Positions 1 to 10,470 of a stretch of 64,000 nucleotides of DNA are shown here, piece after piece. The DNA is taken from assembly GCA_016785225.1 (NCBI GenBank), contig JAFBJZ010000915.1:3153001-3217000 (forward strand). The letters run 5' to 3'. The notes beneath the pieces are model-generated. The model was not told the origin of the DNA and ran no database searches. It saw nothing but the letters and a program-made list of their open reading frames with translations. Source of the DNA: Psettodes erumei. Lineage: Eukaryota > Chordata > Actinopteri > Pleuronectiformes > Psettodidae. A program made the translations under genes and the position numbers. Every line of letters begins with the position of its first letter. Within the stretch, counting starts at the first letter, position 1.

Positions 1-3000
1 CCGTGTGTCTATTTGTACCTTTGAGTTGTAGTACCTGCCCCCTTTGAAAGCTTTGTCTATGAATCGAACTTTCAAGTCTCTCTGGAGCCATGATGGGGGA
101 GCCGGTGGCCGCCTTGCTTCTTTCACTGGAGGCTTTTCTCTAGAGGGGAAACGGAAGGAAATCAGATGTACAGTATGTTTACTCACTGCGGCCAGTCAAT
201 GGAAATGAGAGGCTTGGTTAACTATATCAAATTTACAGTAGCGGTTAAGAAAAAAAAACATACTCTTCCTCATTCAGGTGAAATGTACCTGTCTTGACTT
301 GATTCTCTGTGTTTCCTCTTCCTCTCATCTTTCCCTCCATCTCTTTCCGAAGGCTTGCGTTTTACCTCGTCGCTGTTGCTTCGCCTCTCCTTCTCCTCCC
401 GTCTCTGTCGCTCCGTCTCTCGCTCTTTCTCCTTCTCTTTTACCCGTTCCTTGTCCTTGTGAGCTTTACTGAGGCGACCTGGTCAGTGGACGAACAGTGT
501 TACTAGCAAATTAAATGTTAATTTGTGATTAAAATGTGAAGCGCTGTGAGTATGATTGTGTGGCAGAATTGTTATTATATTACTGAAAAAACTAACTCTT
601 TTTGTCAACATGAAGGCTGAAATGTCAGAGTTACTCACTGAGGTCTTTGCTGTATTTGTCGTACTCCTTGCGCCCAACCAGTTTAATAGCGTACTGGCTG
701 ATCGTCACAGTCTTGCTGCCAATAGCCAGTTTCACCATAACGCGAGCGTTGTCTGGATCGACGCCTTCAATCTGCAGCACGTGAAGCAAAGTTATGAGAG
801 AAGTCAGAGAAAACAACATATAGAAATCAGAGGAAGTTGGAGATGAGAGTTGTGCTGTATACATTGTGTCAACAGGCTGTACCTTGCCATACAATTCTTT
901 ATGTGCCCCTGACTCCACCAGCACACAGCCCCCAGGACCCATCACGAGCTCCTCCTCCTTCTCTCGCTCCTCGCCTGGTTTTGGGGGACGCCGATGTCTG
1001 CTGGGCTCCAGGTCCTTTATCGCTGAACGATCCGCTCCAAGGCCCAAACCTTTTGGACGCAGCTGGTGTTCAATTGGCTTCACATCTCTGTAGCAAACGG
1101 GGAACATCAGATAAACAGAGAGACATGTTTATGTTGTTTCCTTTTATTACTGCTCTCACACAGCTGCAGTCTACGATAGTAGCCGGTTACTGCGCAAAAT
1201 CATTAAGATTTTACAAGTTTTAACAATATTCAAATAAGAAGATATCCTCAGTAGAAGCATAAAATTACAGATTTTCCAATAATGAATTCTCTTTTTCTTA
1301 AAGAATCTTGAAGATTAAGTCAAGAGAATTAACTCTTGAATTAATCTTCAAGAGTCTCATATGGTTCAACCAAAAGTCCAAAAGTCCAAGATATTAACTT
1401 TACAATTATATAAATCTGTGAAAAGCAGCAAATCCTCACATTCAAGAAGCTGAAGCTTAAGTATTTCTGGCACATTTGCTTCACTAAATGACTTTAGAAA
1501 TTAACTGATTCTACTCAAATCTGAACATCACAATGTAATGTTAGCAGATGAAATGGTAAAACGAGGGGTCACTTTGTACTTACTGTTTAAAGGTGCGGCC
1601 AATGCCTTCCCCTTTCTTCCAACCCATCCCCTTCAGCATAGCCAGTCCATAAGCCTCAACAGGAACGTTCTCATAATCTGCCTCTGTTGACTGACAAACA
1701 CAAACAGCGATATCATGTGATGTGGAAATCCAGTGTGTGAGTGTTTAAAGTGAGATGCTTATGTAATATGTGAGTTCATGAACACAAAAAAAATGTTTTT
1801 GGCAACTGATGGAGAGAAGCAGCTTGTGATCTTGGTCTTAGTCAGCCTTTTGGTTTCAGGCTGTCAGACTCAGCGCAGGCTGACTAAACTCACCAGGCAG
1901 CAGCCCTCATCAGAGCAGAGGCCCCGCTCATCTCTCTCCACTGAAGGCTTCCCTCTGAGGGAAGCTGAGAGGCAAAGCTCACGGGCTACTGCATTAAAAT
2001 GAGCTCCAGGCCACAGTGAGCAAGTGTCCCCTGGCTCTCGTGTTCTGACAGGCACATCTACAGTGATTGAGAGCAGATACGGGATGACAGCGATGAGGCG
2101 TGCGAGGCCTCTGATGAAAAGCAACAGAAAGAGATGCTATTGGTTGCCAGCATGTCTCTGGGGAGAATGCTGACGCCTGTCTGCCACCAAGGCCTCACTG
2201 TACTGACGGGAGTCCTGCATACCCATACAAACGCGTACGACTGTGTGTGTATACAGGGTGCTACTCTACTCAGTTGACAGTCAGCACTTTCTCACACTCA
2301 AATTTCAATCTGCCTCAAAAGTAGCCAGTCTACCAGACATTTTGTAGTGTCAAGCATTTTCATTTGCTCACTGAAATCCCTGTCTAGCAGATTATATTTT
2401 GAGATTCACATCCGATACCTTTTAAAGTAATAGCAATTAACTAACAGCCTGGCCTCCCTGCTCAGCCTCAACCTCGACCAAGGAGAGTTTCTTTTCTGAG
2501 CTAACCACTGAATAAGAGTAAACTCAGAGAGAATATCTGTGGCCCTGTTGGTCTCCATACTTACAGATTCAGGCCGTAGATCCACCTTCACTTGGTCTCC
2601 ATCCTCAAAGCCCTCAGGCACTTTGTTTTGCATCAACAAGGGGATTGAGAGGTTCACGTTGATTTCAGACTGAGGGCCATTCTGCCACTGCTCAAGCTGC
2701 CTCCTTGAATCTATGAACAGAGGTATAAGGAGTGTTGTTATGAGCTGTTACCCTCAGCCTTCACATCAATCATGAAATACACTGCTACATACACTAAACC
2801 ACGCCTTCCATGTATGGCTGCAAAGCCTGGAGAAATTATATATTATGTAACTTTTAAAGGTGGAAAGATATAAACAAAACCCCTGCAAAATCCTTCCATT
2901 TCATTTTTTGGAAAAAAAAGAAAAAATTACATTTGAAGAAAGGCTTGTTTTTGATGGGAACAACAACAAACTTACACACCTTCGATGAGCTCTTTGACAG

Positions 3001-3509
3001 CCTGAGACTCCACAGAGTCATTATCTTGGGTCGTTTCTTGTGTTTTTCCGCCACTGTCCTCGCTCTGGCCCGCTCGGTCCGGTTTGTGCCAGCGGTTCTT
3101 CTGGATCAGGGGGATGATGAGCTCCTTGGGCTTCTCAGATGGCTTTGTACTGCACAGCATACAGAAGTTAGCGGGCTAACAGCCAAGGGAAGCTGCATTA
3201 CATATTCATACATCTGGCTTAATAATTTAATTACCAGTTATATTAGAATGGAAACATAACACCAACGTTAAAGCTGATGTATGAACTAGCTATATACAAG
3301 TTAGCATTAGCATACGAAGCTTACCTTTGTAATTCATTTCTATCAATTCCAGTTAAGTAATCTCTGTCATCTTTCTTGATCGCAGCGTCTCCAACAGCCG
3401 GTTTAAATTTACTGACTGTTTTAGTAAAACCAAACGACACCGCGGTTGTTTTTCTTTCCCCTTGCTCCTGTTGCTCTGAAGCGCCCGTGTCTTCGCCGTG
3501 CGATGCCAT
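1..3509 (-). CDS. gpkow: gpkow: G-patch domain and KOW motifs-containing protein (3' end outside window)
   Basis: GPKOW is a nuclear RNA-binding protein of the spliceosome that binds the helicase DHX16 (known for the family). Eight exons on the minus strand join in frame to give about 417 residues: 3325-3509, 2980-3149, 2565-2710, 1584-1690, 883-1087, 635-771, 289-468 and 19-139. Diagnostic segments are SFGFTKT near the N-terminus, PKELIIPLIQ, a G-patch (GLAMLKGMGWKKGEGIG), LRPKGLGLG, a KOW motif (LYGK then GVDPDNARV), a Lys/Glu/Arg-rich linker and a second conserved block (WLQRDLKVRFID). Human GPKOW is about 476 residues, so roughly 60 residues, including the second KOW, lie beyond the left edge. 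The start ATG (complement 3507-3509) is the first in the promoter-proximal exon. Identification is secure. Confidence 0.95.
19..139 (-). CDS. gpkow: gpkow coding exon 8
   Basis: Encodes EKPPVKEARRPPAPP, then the conserved WLQRDLKVRFIDKAFKGG and YYNSK. The probable donor AAAG|GTACAA leaves phase 0. The following exon or exons, with KOW2, are outside the window. Confidence 0.88.
289..468 (-). CDS. gpkow: gpkow coding exon 7 (charged linker)
   Basis: A highly charged segment (KAHKDKERVKEKEKERE, then DEVKRKPSERDGGKDERKRK), as between the two KOW motifs of the family. It has a strong acceptor (TCGCCTCAG) and an AG|GTACAT donor. Confidence 0.85.
635..771 (-). CDS. gpkow: gpkow coding exon 6 (KOW1 second half)
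   Basis: Encodes IEGVDPDNARVMVKLAIG and VTISQYAIKLV, completing KOW1. The donor GA|GTAACT (phase 2) was preferred over CA|GTGAGT because only it joins the next exon in frame. Confidence 0.88.
883..1087 (-). CDS. gpkow: gpkow coding exon 5 (end of G-patch, start of KOW1)
   Basis: Encodes DVKPIEHQLRPKGLGLGAD, a PPKPGEEREKEEE acidic stretch and the first half of KOW1 (VLVESGAHKELYGK). The donor is AAG|GTACAG in phase 0. Confidence 0.95.
1088..1583 (-). other. gpkow: gpkow intron 4
   Basis: AT-rich intron with no coding signal. Its notable content is a nearly perfect 48-bp palindrome at 1306-1353, listed separately. Confidence 0.85.
1306..1353. repeat. Near-perfect inverted repeat (hairpin)
   Basis: Arms 1306-1326 and 1333-1353 are reverse complements over 21 bp with a single mismatch, separated by the 6-base loop AATTAA. 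It lies inside gpkow intron 4. It could be a tiny fold-back or MITE remnant, or a local palindromic duplication. Confidence 0.9.
1584..1690 (-). CDS. gpkow: gpkow coding exon 4 (G-patch)
   Basis: Encodes YENVPVEAYGLAMLKGMGW followed by KKGEGIGRTFK, a textbook G-patch glycine pattern. The donor is ACA|GTAAGT in phase 2. Confidence 0.95.
1691..2564 (-). other. gpkow: gpkow intron 3
   Basis: Non-coding. Short open frames occur on both strands without homology or coding bias. I see no repeat family or RNA gene here. Confidence 0.8.
2565..2710 (-). CDS. gpkow: gpkow coding exon 3
   Basis: Encodes RRQLEQWQNG then INVNLSIPLLMQNKVPEGFE and DLRPES, and ends TCT|GTAAGT in phase 0. This is the linker before the G-patch. 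Confidence 0.88.
2980..3149 (-). CDS. gpkow: gpkow coding exon 2
   Basis: Encodes TKPSEKPKELIIPLIQ and SQAVKELIE, both family-conserved. Of three possible GT donors here, GAAG|GTGTGT is the one that keeps the next exon open; the stronger-looking GTAAGT four bases further on would run into a stop. Confidence 0.88.
3325..3509 (-). CDS. gpkow: gpkow coding exon 1
   Basis: Starts at the ATG (MASHGEDTGASEQQ) and ends at a consensus donor, AAAG|GTAAGC on the minus strand. It carries the family signature VSFGFTKT and RNELQ and leaves phase 2. Confidence 0.93.
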
Positions 3510-3542
3510 TACTGTTCGCTACCGACAAGAAGGAGGAGAAGT

Positions 3543-3561
3543 GGATTCTGGTAGTTGTAGT
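3543..3561 (-). promoter_or_regulatory. ZNF143/Staf-like motif, copy 1
   Basis: The minus strand reads ACTACAACTACCAGAATCC, close to the Staf/ZNF143 SBS consensus ACTACAnTTCCCAGnnTGC. It is about 35 bp upstream of the gpkow start codon, a typical position for this core-promoter element. Confidence 0.65.
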
Positions 3562-3602
3562 TTGAATTCGCCATGTTCGACTCGCACCAGTCGCTACAAA
3601 TG

Positions 3603-3622
3603 ACTACAACTCCCGCCGTGCA
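3603..3622 (+). promoter_or_regulatory. ZNF143/Staf-like motif, copy 2
   Basis: The plus strand reads ACTACAACTCCCGCCGTGCA, again matching the ACTACA-CCC-TGC frame of the SBS motif. It is oriented opposite to copy 1, 42 bp away, as expected for a divergently transcribed promoter. Confidence 0.7.
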
Positions 3623-4339
3623 TCAGAGTTAAAGGAGCAAGGATTCGTTAGCAGACCGGTGTGGACTCGGTCGATGATTAGATAAAGGTTATGATTTGAT
3701 TACATGGCACAGTGAAAATAGAACGACAGAGACACACAACAAATACGTTTTACACATGTTTACACATAAGTGGACACTGTGTGTTCTTGATAATACTATA
3801 TAAACTTACATTTTGTGGCTGTAATGGTCATTGCAAGGTAATAGTCTGGTTAAAGCAAATTTACATTTTGGGATCATTTTACAGGGACTGCAGAATATAT
3901 TCCACTTTAAATTTTATTAACTTTTTCAACATTTTCCACATTTGCGCGCGGGGGGGGGTATTCTCACAACATGGAGCACATTTCTTCCTATTTGACTCAT
4001 TAAAGTTTCATCCAAACTAACCTTGCAGCTCAATAACCGCAAGCTTTGTCGCTGCGATCTTGCCACAGCTGGATAAATGTTTCAAATTCGGCTCGAAAAA
4101 CCCGCGGTTTTATCCCTGGCCGTCGCGTCTTTAAACGCTGTTTGTATCTCGTAAGCGAAAAGTGATGCTGCTGGTGCAGGTAGAGACAGGCTGGGGATAA
4201 TAAGGGGCGGTACTTTTAACTCTTTTTATTCCCTCCCCTCCGCGCTTCTCAACTTCTCAAAATAAACCGTCTCGTTTGCCTTCTTCAATCACCTTTCCTT
4301 TTCCACTAAAGTGGCTTTTAGGAGCGGCGACATCAGCCC

Positions 4340-4590
4340 AACCACACTACGGGACAGCAGCGCGTGGATCTGATCTAAATAATCTTCGGCTCCGGCGCCC
4401 TGCAGGCACCGCGCCTGCAGTTCAATGACACCTCTGCGCGAACGGACTGATATAAACCGACGTTTGTCTTTCCTTCCATTGACTGGTGTAACGGAACAAC
4501 CACATTGTGTATGCGAGAGAAATTAACCTGCCCGGCCTCACGAAGACAAGTGGGAAGGACCTGAAAGCGAAGGAACAAGCGAACATGACG
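4340..4590 (+). other. Candidate non-coding first exon of magix
   Basis: The strongest donor-like sequence downstream of the divergent promoter is ATGACG|GTAAGAA at 4591. The main magix start codon exon (13655) has a spliced acceptor, so a 5' exon must exist upstream, and this is the best candidate. The 5' limit is a guess. If spliced to 13655, the ATG at 4585 would open a short out-of-frame upstream reading frame. Confidence 0.45.
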
Positions 4591-4768
4591 GTAAGAAATT
4601 ATTCATAGTCAAATCAACTTTATTGTTCAAGGCACACAGACTTGAGTCTGGCCAAGTTAAAAATGGCACGTTTGGACTAGGACGTTTTTATCCATCCTCC
4701 ACGTTGTATCGCCCATGGCAGCAGCAGCTGCTAAATTTATAAGCGGCCGCTGTCAGATTTGCCCGATA

Positions 4769-4778
4769 GTGTGTGTAT

Positions 4779-4833
<55 letters not shown>

Positions 4834-4881
4834 TCTCTGCTCTCTGCCTCTCTCTCTCTCTCGCTCTCGCTCTCTCCTCTC
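4769..4881. repeat. (GT)n followed by (CT)n compound microsatellite
   Basis: A long GT tract to about 4832, then imperfect CT repeats to about 4881, lying 180 bp downstream of the candidate first-exon donor. Confidence 0.95.
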
Positions 4882-5388
4882 TACAAGATCACCACAGCTC
4901 TCAGAGCATCACTAGAGCCCAAATATCCCGTCAGCCGTGCGCATCGTGTCTGACTTTTTTGGGATACGGTGGCAGCACCGCTTCTTTTTTGACCACGCAC
5001 CAAGCTGCATTGTTTTTTTTTCTTTAAATTCGTATTTATTTAAGTACTGGCTTATTATTTAACCTCAGTCGGGTCAATGTATATAGACGCGTTCAAACGG
5101 ATCCTCTTCGAAAGGCTGAACTGCTTGAAAAGAATGTGTGTGTGTCAGCGCCAAGGCAGGTCAGTATTTTTCCCTAAATATGAGAAATCTGAGAATCTGT
5201 TTGTGTGTAACCAAAGAGTGTGTGAGTGTGTGTGTGCATGTGTGAGTGAGGGAGAATGTGTGCATGTAAACTAGTCAGCCATGAGTGTGTAAGAGAGAGT
5301 GAACACTGTGGGTTTTTGATGACGGTGGCAGATCTTTTAGGGATAAGCATGATAGATGAAGTTTACTTTCTTTAACAGCAGGTGACTT

Positions 5389-5438
<50 letters not shown>

Positions 5439-5439
5439 A
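5389..5439. repeat. (GT)n microsatellite
   Basis: Nearly pure GT dinucleotide tract. Confidence 0.95.
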
Positions 5440-5549
5440 CAAACTCATGAATAGATCTGGAAAGTTTGTTGAGACCTTTTTCTAAAACTATGATGTTTTT
5501 GTCCTCACTTTGCCAATCTCCTGTCTCAGTTAGTGCATCAGTATCCTGG

Positions 5550-5930
5550 TTTTGACCCATGCTCTATTTTATTCAGGTGTATGGAGTAAAACCTGGGTTT
5601 CCTATCCCTTTATGCATGATTCATAACAGCAGCCAGGTTTCTGATCATGTGCCCGCAAATGTTTCTAGATTTATCATCATCTCAGTCACTATGAGATGGC
5701 TCAGAATCCTGTATAGGGTAGTTACATGACACAGTTATCCTGGTTTCAATCAGAGTGCTGCTTGGTAGGTTACCCAGGTTCCTCAAAACTGGTACAAGGT
5801 CTTAACCAGGTTTCTGAAACTGGGATAAGCTGTTTACATGCAAAAATATTCCAAAAATCTGATCATAACCAGGATACTAGTGGACATGCAAGCGCACTCA
5901 ATGAATGTAATGGGAAGCTCATGTTCATTG
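5550..5930. repeat. Possible dispersed repeat with recurring CCAGGTTTC/CCTGGTTT motifs
   Basis: Motifs such as CCTGGTTT, CCAGGTTTCTGA and AACCAGGAT recur at 5545, 5630, 5735, 5805 and 5868 together with TTTACATGCA. This resembles a dispersed teleost intronic repeat I recall; family assignment is not possible by eye. Confidence 0.4.
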
Positions 5931-7129
5931 CACTTGTGCCATAAGAAATACACTGAGTTGCAAAATGTACCCTGTAGTTCACAGCCAGGTGTGTGTTCAC
6001 ATGCATGTGTACTGTGCATGAGTGCCTCGCGGCTTTTTGTGTGTCTGTTATTGTTGCTATTTGTTTAGGGTGTGTCCCTGCTTGATACAGGGTTGCCTGT
6101 TTGGAAGTGATGGATGCGTGACCCCGACTTAATAGTGTGCGTTGCTCTGGGTTTGGAAAGCAGTCAAGGTTATGCTGCTATTGTGAATCATTAAATTCGC
6201 TGGAAGAGAAAAAGAGACATGTGGTGTTAAAGAGTGTGCACATGCGTGCCCTCGTGCTGCCGGGGGTCCTCACACTGTTTGCTTTTCCTGCACGAGCCCA
6301 GCACCTGTTTTGCACTACAGCTAACCAAAAGCCCAGAGCATTTGACTCTGCATATGTCCTCCTTTTGATACCGGCTCTCAGCCCAAGTTTGAACTGCCAG
6401 TAAGTGGAAATGCATGTCGAGAAACTGTCTTCTGCTCTCACTGGTGACGAGAGGGGAGGATGAAGTGAGGTGCTTTTCTCCTCTGTCGTAGTAATGCATG
6501 TCACCGGGGAGTTCTTGATTGTCTAATTATGTTCCTCCTGTCTGTGTCCTTCGGCATCATGCATATTCATGCAGCTGTTTTAAGGTGTGGTGAAAACAAA
6601 GTGTGTGTGTGTGTGTGCTGCACCATGCGTGGATGTGTGCGAGGCAGTTTACCCTTGACAGGGCAGGGCTACGCAGGCACATTCTCCCATCTGTGGTCCA
6701 AACCTTTGCTCCCAGCCACTGCATTTGGATTCTGCAGTTGTAGCCTGCCCTATTCTTAGTTCTCAACAGTTCATGTGAAGAGTCTGATATGAAATTTCAA
6801 CTACAAAAACACTCCAGTGTGACCAGGCCGATTGCTCGTATCCCTGCCAGTAGCCTGTGTACGTTGAGATTCAACCAGATTGGATGGGCCGCTGTTAAGT
6901 GGTTAGACTCTGACTTAGGTAAAAAAAAAATCAATAACCAATCAATCATAGTGTGTGGAGTTATAATTTACACAGTGCCATATTTGAAATGTCAAGAAGG
7001 CAACAAATCCATGTATCCTTGAGTCAGATCTGAGTTGGACAACTGGGATCAATATCAGGTGGTGAGACAGGCAGCAGGAGCAGGCGAGGGTCACCTTCAC
7101 CCATCCCTACTGAATCAGCAGTATCTTTC

Positions 7130-7157
7130 TCTCTCTCACACACACACACACACACAC
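7130..7157. repeat. (CT)n(CA)n microsatellite
   Basis: Short CT tract passing into a CA tract. Confidence 0.9.
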
Positions 7158-8247
7158 TTGAAGGCCTGCTCAGGTTACCAAACTGCGACCTCACAAAAAT
7201 GCTCATTATAGCGAACTGAACCTCACCTCCATTTCCTTATGAATAATTCATTTTGTTATTATGACTTCAGCCATTCTGTCATTAGGTTACTGCACCTTCC
7301 TCTGTGTTGATTCTCTCATTTTATTCAATTTTCCTTCCAGGCCGCCTCTGGCACTGTTTTCTGTATCATCCACTTTCAATTTCCCTAATTTCTCTCTGCT
7401 TTTCTCATTTCTATCTTACACATCCTCACTGTTGAGGCAATGATCTCCTCTGTTTAATTAAACTGCTCCCTCTTCCTGATGAGAGCACATCTCTGATCGC
7501 AGCGACGGAGATAATGCGTCCCGGCAGATTGAGCGAGAGGACCTGTTGTCACAGTAGTGTTCGTCAAAAGAGAAAGCGCATAGACAACAAAATTTGCTGC
7601 ACTAATGTGCCCACCCTGCCATGACCTTGATCCTGTGATGTTAAGATACTGTTTCTTTAAAGGGACCAACACTGAGCCGGTGTTATCCTGTCAGGTGTGT
7701 GTGTGTGTGTGTGGGTGTGTATGGGTGTCACTCCAGTGCTTAACAATGTTGTAATCTTACACTAAGTCCCTTTGTGTGCAGTCAAAACAAGAGCAGCTTT
7801 AACAAAATCACACAGTGGAATAGATTTTGGATTTACTGATGACGTGCAGAGAGCCACGATTGCGCATTTGATTCCATGTATCCTTATCAGCTTTTTCATG
7901 TATTTAGTTTTCAATGAGTCTTTAAGAGAAGGAAATGTGTCCGTTCGAAAGGGAGGGAGATATTTTCAACCCGCAAGCATTTAATCTTTTATTTTTCTAT
8001 CCTCCACTGTTGGCTCTTTTGTGTTGAGCACTCCCTTGCTCCAGATTTGAAAGTGAGAGTGAGTATCAGGGAGGTTTAGTACACCCCACGTTGTTCACAC
8101 AGGAGGAGGGGAGAGGAGAGGTCAGCGCACACAGACACATCACATGGGACTTTAGGTGAAGTCGGAGCCAGGAGAGCGCGCTTGTGCATCTTCTGCCTGT
8201 CTGCCTCTACGCAAGTCTATTGAATTTAAGGTCACTGGTTATTTAAG

Positions 8248-8321
8248 ATGCCTTACTTGGCTGACCTCCAACACCACCCATGGGAGGATGCCATAAGATT
8301 TGGACCAGTGTTTCACTACAG
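8248..8321 (+). CDS. magix: Candidate alternative first coding exon of magix
   Basis: ATG at 8248 opens MPYLADLQHHPWEDA, then a possible donor TACAG|GTTAGA at 8322 in phase 2. Spliced to 13655 it reads AGC TCA TTC GCC ATG, in frame with the main protein. The donor is weak (T at +3) and in-frame joining has a one-in-three chance, so this is tentative. Confidence 0.22.
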
Positions 8322-10011
8322 GTTAGAAGGAAGAGACGAGTTTAGTGTTTGATGTGTGTGGGATGCATTCAACTGAAGGGTTTTCCTCACCGTTGCAACT
8401 ACAGGAGCAACTATGGCTGTCACGTTCCGGCTGAGCTAATTGAACAGGCTAATTTCATGACTGTAAGCTTCATACAGAGCAGAAAATGAACATTGGCAAC
8501 AGAGCAAGCATGGCCAAACCAACAGCAGCCTTTATGACTCGGCTGCTCATGTAGCGCAGAAAAGCTGCTCAGTGACATGCAAATTTACAAGCAGACAATC
8601 AGACTGAGAGCATCAGCGTTAGATCAGAGCCTCATCTCACGTCAGAAGCTGATTGTGTTAAAAGTTTCTTGTCTTTGCGGGAAGTTCAACAAACTCTGTT
8701 GTGGTCAAAGCCGATTATGTCAAGGAGAGATCTACAGGCCGAGAGACGGCTTTGATGAGGATGGGGGCCGGCATCTAGATAGACATCAGGAACACGGGGA
8801 GGATCACGAGAGCTGACAGTCACTGCTTTCACCACTAAGCTTTGCTCATCTTATTGATACATAGGATAGGAATGTTAGAATGGGCATTGAAGCCGCCAAG
8901 ATGGAATTGAAAGTCATAGGTAACAGTTGCTTTGGTCGATGAAAATGTTTTTGAGCACCATTTCAAATGCAAGTTTTAACCGTGGTTTTCAACCTGCTGC
9001 ATAAATCTGTCTGACAAGTTGTTGTTTTTTTCTCAACCTTGCCAGGGCTACTTCTTACAGAGCAATTCAATTATTCACTTGTCTTAATTGATGTGTTTTG
9101 CTTACACCCTATTTCCTGAAGGTCTTTCGAGACGCTCTCCAGCCCAATGTCAAGTGCTGTTCCCCCATGTCCTTGATTCGTTACTTCAAGTCGACTTTGA
9201 ATTATTGAGCTTCGTGGCAAAGCTCATCTTGTGTAACTTTAATAAATTAATACCCTCGAGATCCAACCTGAAATAACTGCTTTGTTAATTTGTCCTGTAA
9301 CAAAGGTATTTTGCTCATGATTGTAGAGCTGCCAGGAGTCAAATGGCCGCAGCTTTTTCAGGCTAATCTCTGAGAAGAATTTAATTGCACAGGACCTGAA
9401 ATTTTAGCATTAGCACTGTTGTACCATAAGGTATTACTAGGATGCAGCAAATGGGAGGTTAAGTTTGTTAGGATGAAGCTTAACTTACAATGGGGCTCTC
9501 TTTAAAGTAGATAATTATTATTGCAATAAACAGATTAAAAAATTAATGTTCTCTGGATAATACAAACATGAGTATTTATGCAACTTATTGTGAAGAGGCG
9601 TATTTCAAACAGAAAACAGTGTGACGCAGCTGTTTGTACTATACACTGAGTCATAATAGCCTTGAGCATATGCTTTATGTTCTCTGAATAAACAGATATG
9701 GTGAGGAAATGGGGAAAAATGCCTCTAAGAATAGCCTCCAAACCAAGAGATAGTGTGTTTTGCCATTGACAGATTGCTGTGGTTGAAACTGCACTGGAAG
9801 GCCACTGTTTGCAAGCTGCAGAGATCCTGAGTGTGCCGCTGGTGGAGAGGAAGTCAGTGAAATGTGATATGTGTTGGTCAGCTCTTTCCTGACCTAAAGG
9901 TCAGAAATCTCAATAGAGCACTCTTTTTATAGGGTTAGATATCCTTGAATCCATACACTGTGTCCTCCTGTCTGAAAAATAGTAAATCTGGATTGATATC
10001 GTTTCTAACCA

Positions 10012-10470
10012 TGCTAGTAGCGTGGCTCTGGGGATAGCAATGTCCACTTTGCTCGGGACTGAAATATCTCAACAACTATCAGATGGATTGCCATGAAATT
10101 ATGACATGGTTCGCATATGATATGATATTTCCTTAACCATTACGAGGTCAACATGGTTTTCAGTGAAATACTTGTTTATGTCCCAAAAGAAGACACACAT
10201 AGGCTTTAAAGGTTCAGTGACATTCATTGGACAGCTCAGGTGAAGGCTGAAACGGTATAGCTATGGGTTCAGCTGGCTGATGGTTGAGCAGTAATGAGGC
10301 ACAAGAGAAAACAGTGGACTGAACACTCCATTGATGAATGACTGGAGATCTTGGCTTGATTGGATACAGGTGTGGCTGATATAAATATGCTAATTATGCC
10401 TCTGAACGTGGTAAACATTACACCTGCTAAACATCAGCCTCTTAGCATTGTCATTGCGGGCATGTTTAAA
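10012..10470. repeat. Dispersed teleost repeat, interrupted copy
   Basis: ACTGAAATATCTCAACAACT, then ATGGATTGCCATGAAATT, and later ACACCTGCTAAACATCAGCC with TTAGCATTGTCATTG, are hallmarks of a very common percomorph intronic repeat as I recall it. The unrelated stretch at about 10185-10385 suggests an insertion or diverged middle. Confidence 0.65.

Larger units (their letters stand above)
3510..4584. promoter_or_regulatory. Divergent promoter region between gpkow and magix
   Basis: About 1 kb separates the gpkow ATG (minus) from a probable magix 5' exon (plus). The gpkow-proximal part carries two inverted ZNF143/Staf-like motifs. The distal part (about 4040-4580) is GC-richer than its surroundings, has CpGs and a TATA-like GATATAAAC near 4450, and ends in a good splice donor at 4591. 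Transcription start sites are inferred, not observed. Confidence 0.6.

Noticed and set aside
5834..6019. Possible small genes in repeat-like sequence at 5550-6100
   Set aside because: Frames on both strands are short and overlap recurring CCAGGTTT motifs, so they are repeat-derived.
8577..8816. 79-codon open frame in the magix 5' intron
   Set aside because: No coding bias, no homology, no matching splice sites.
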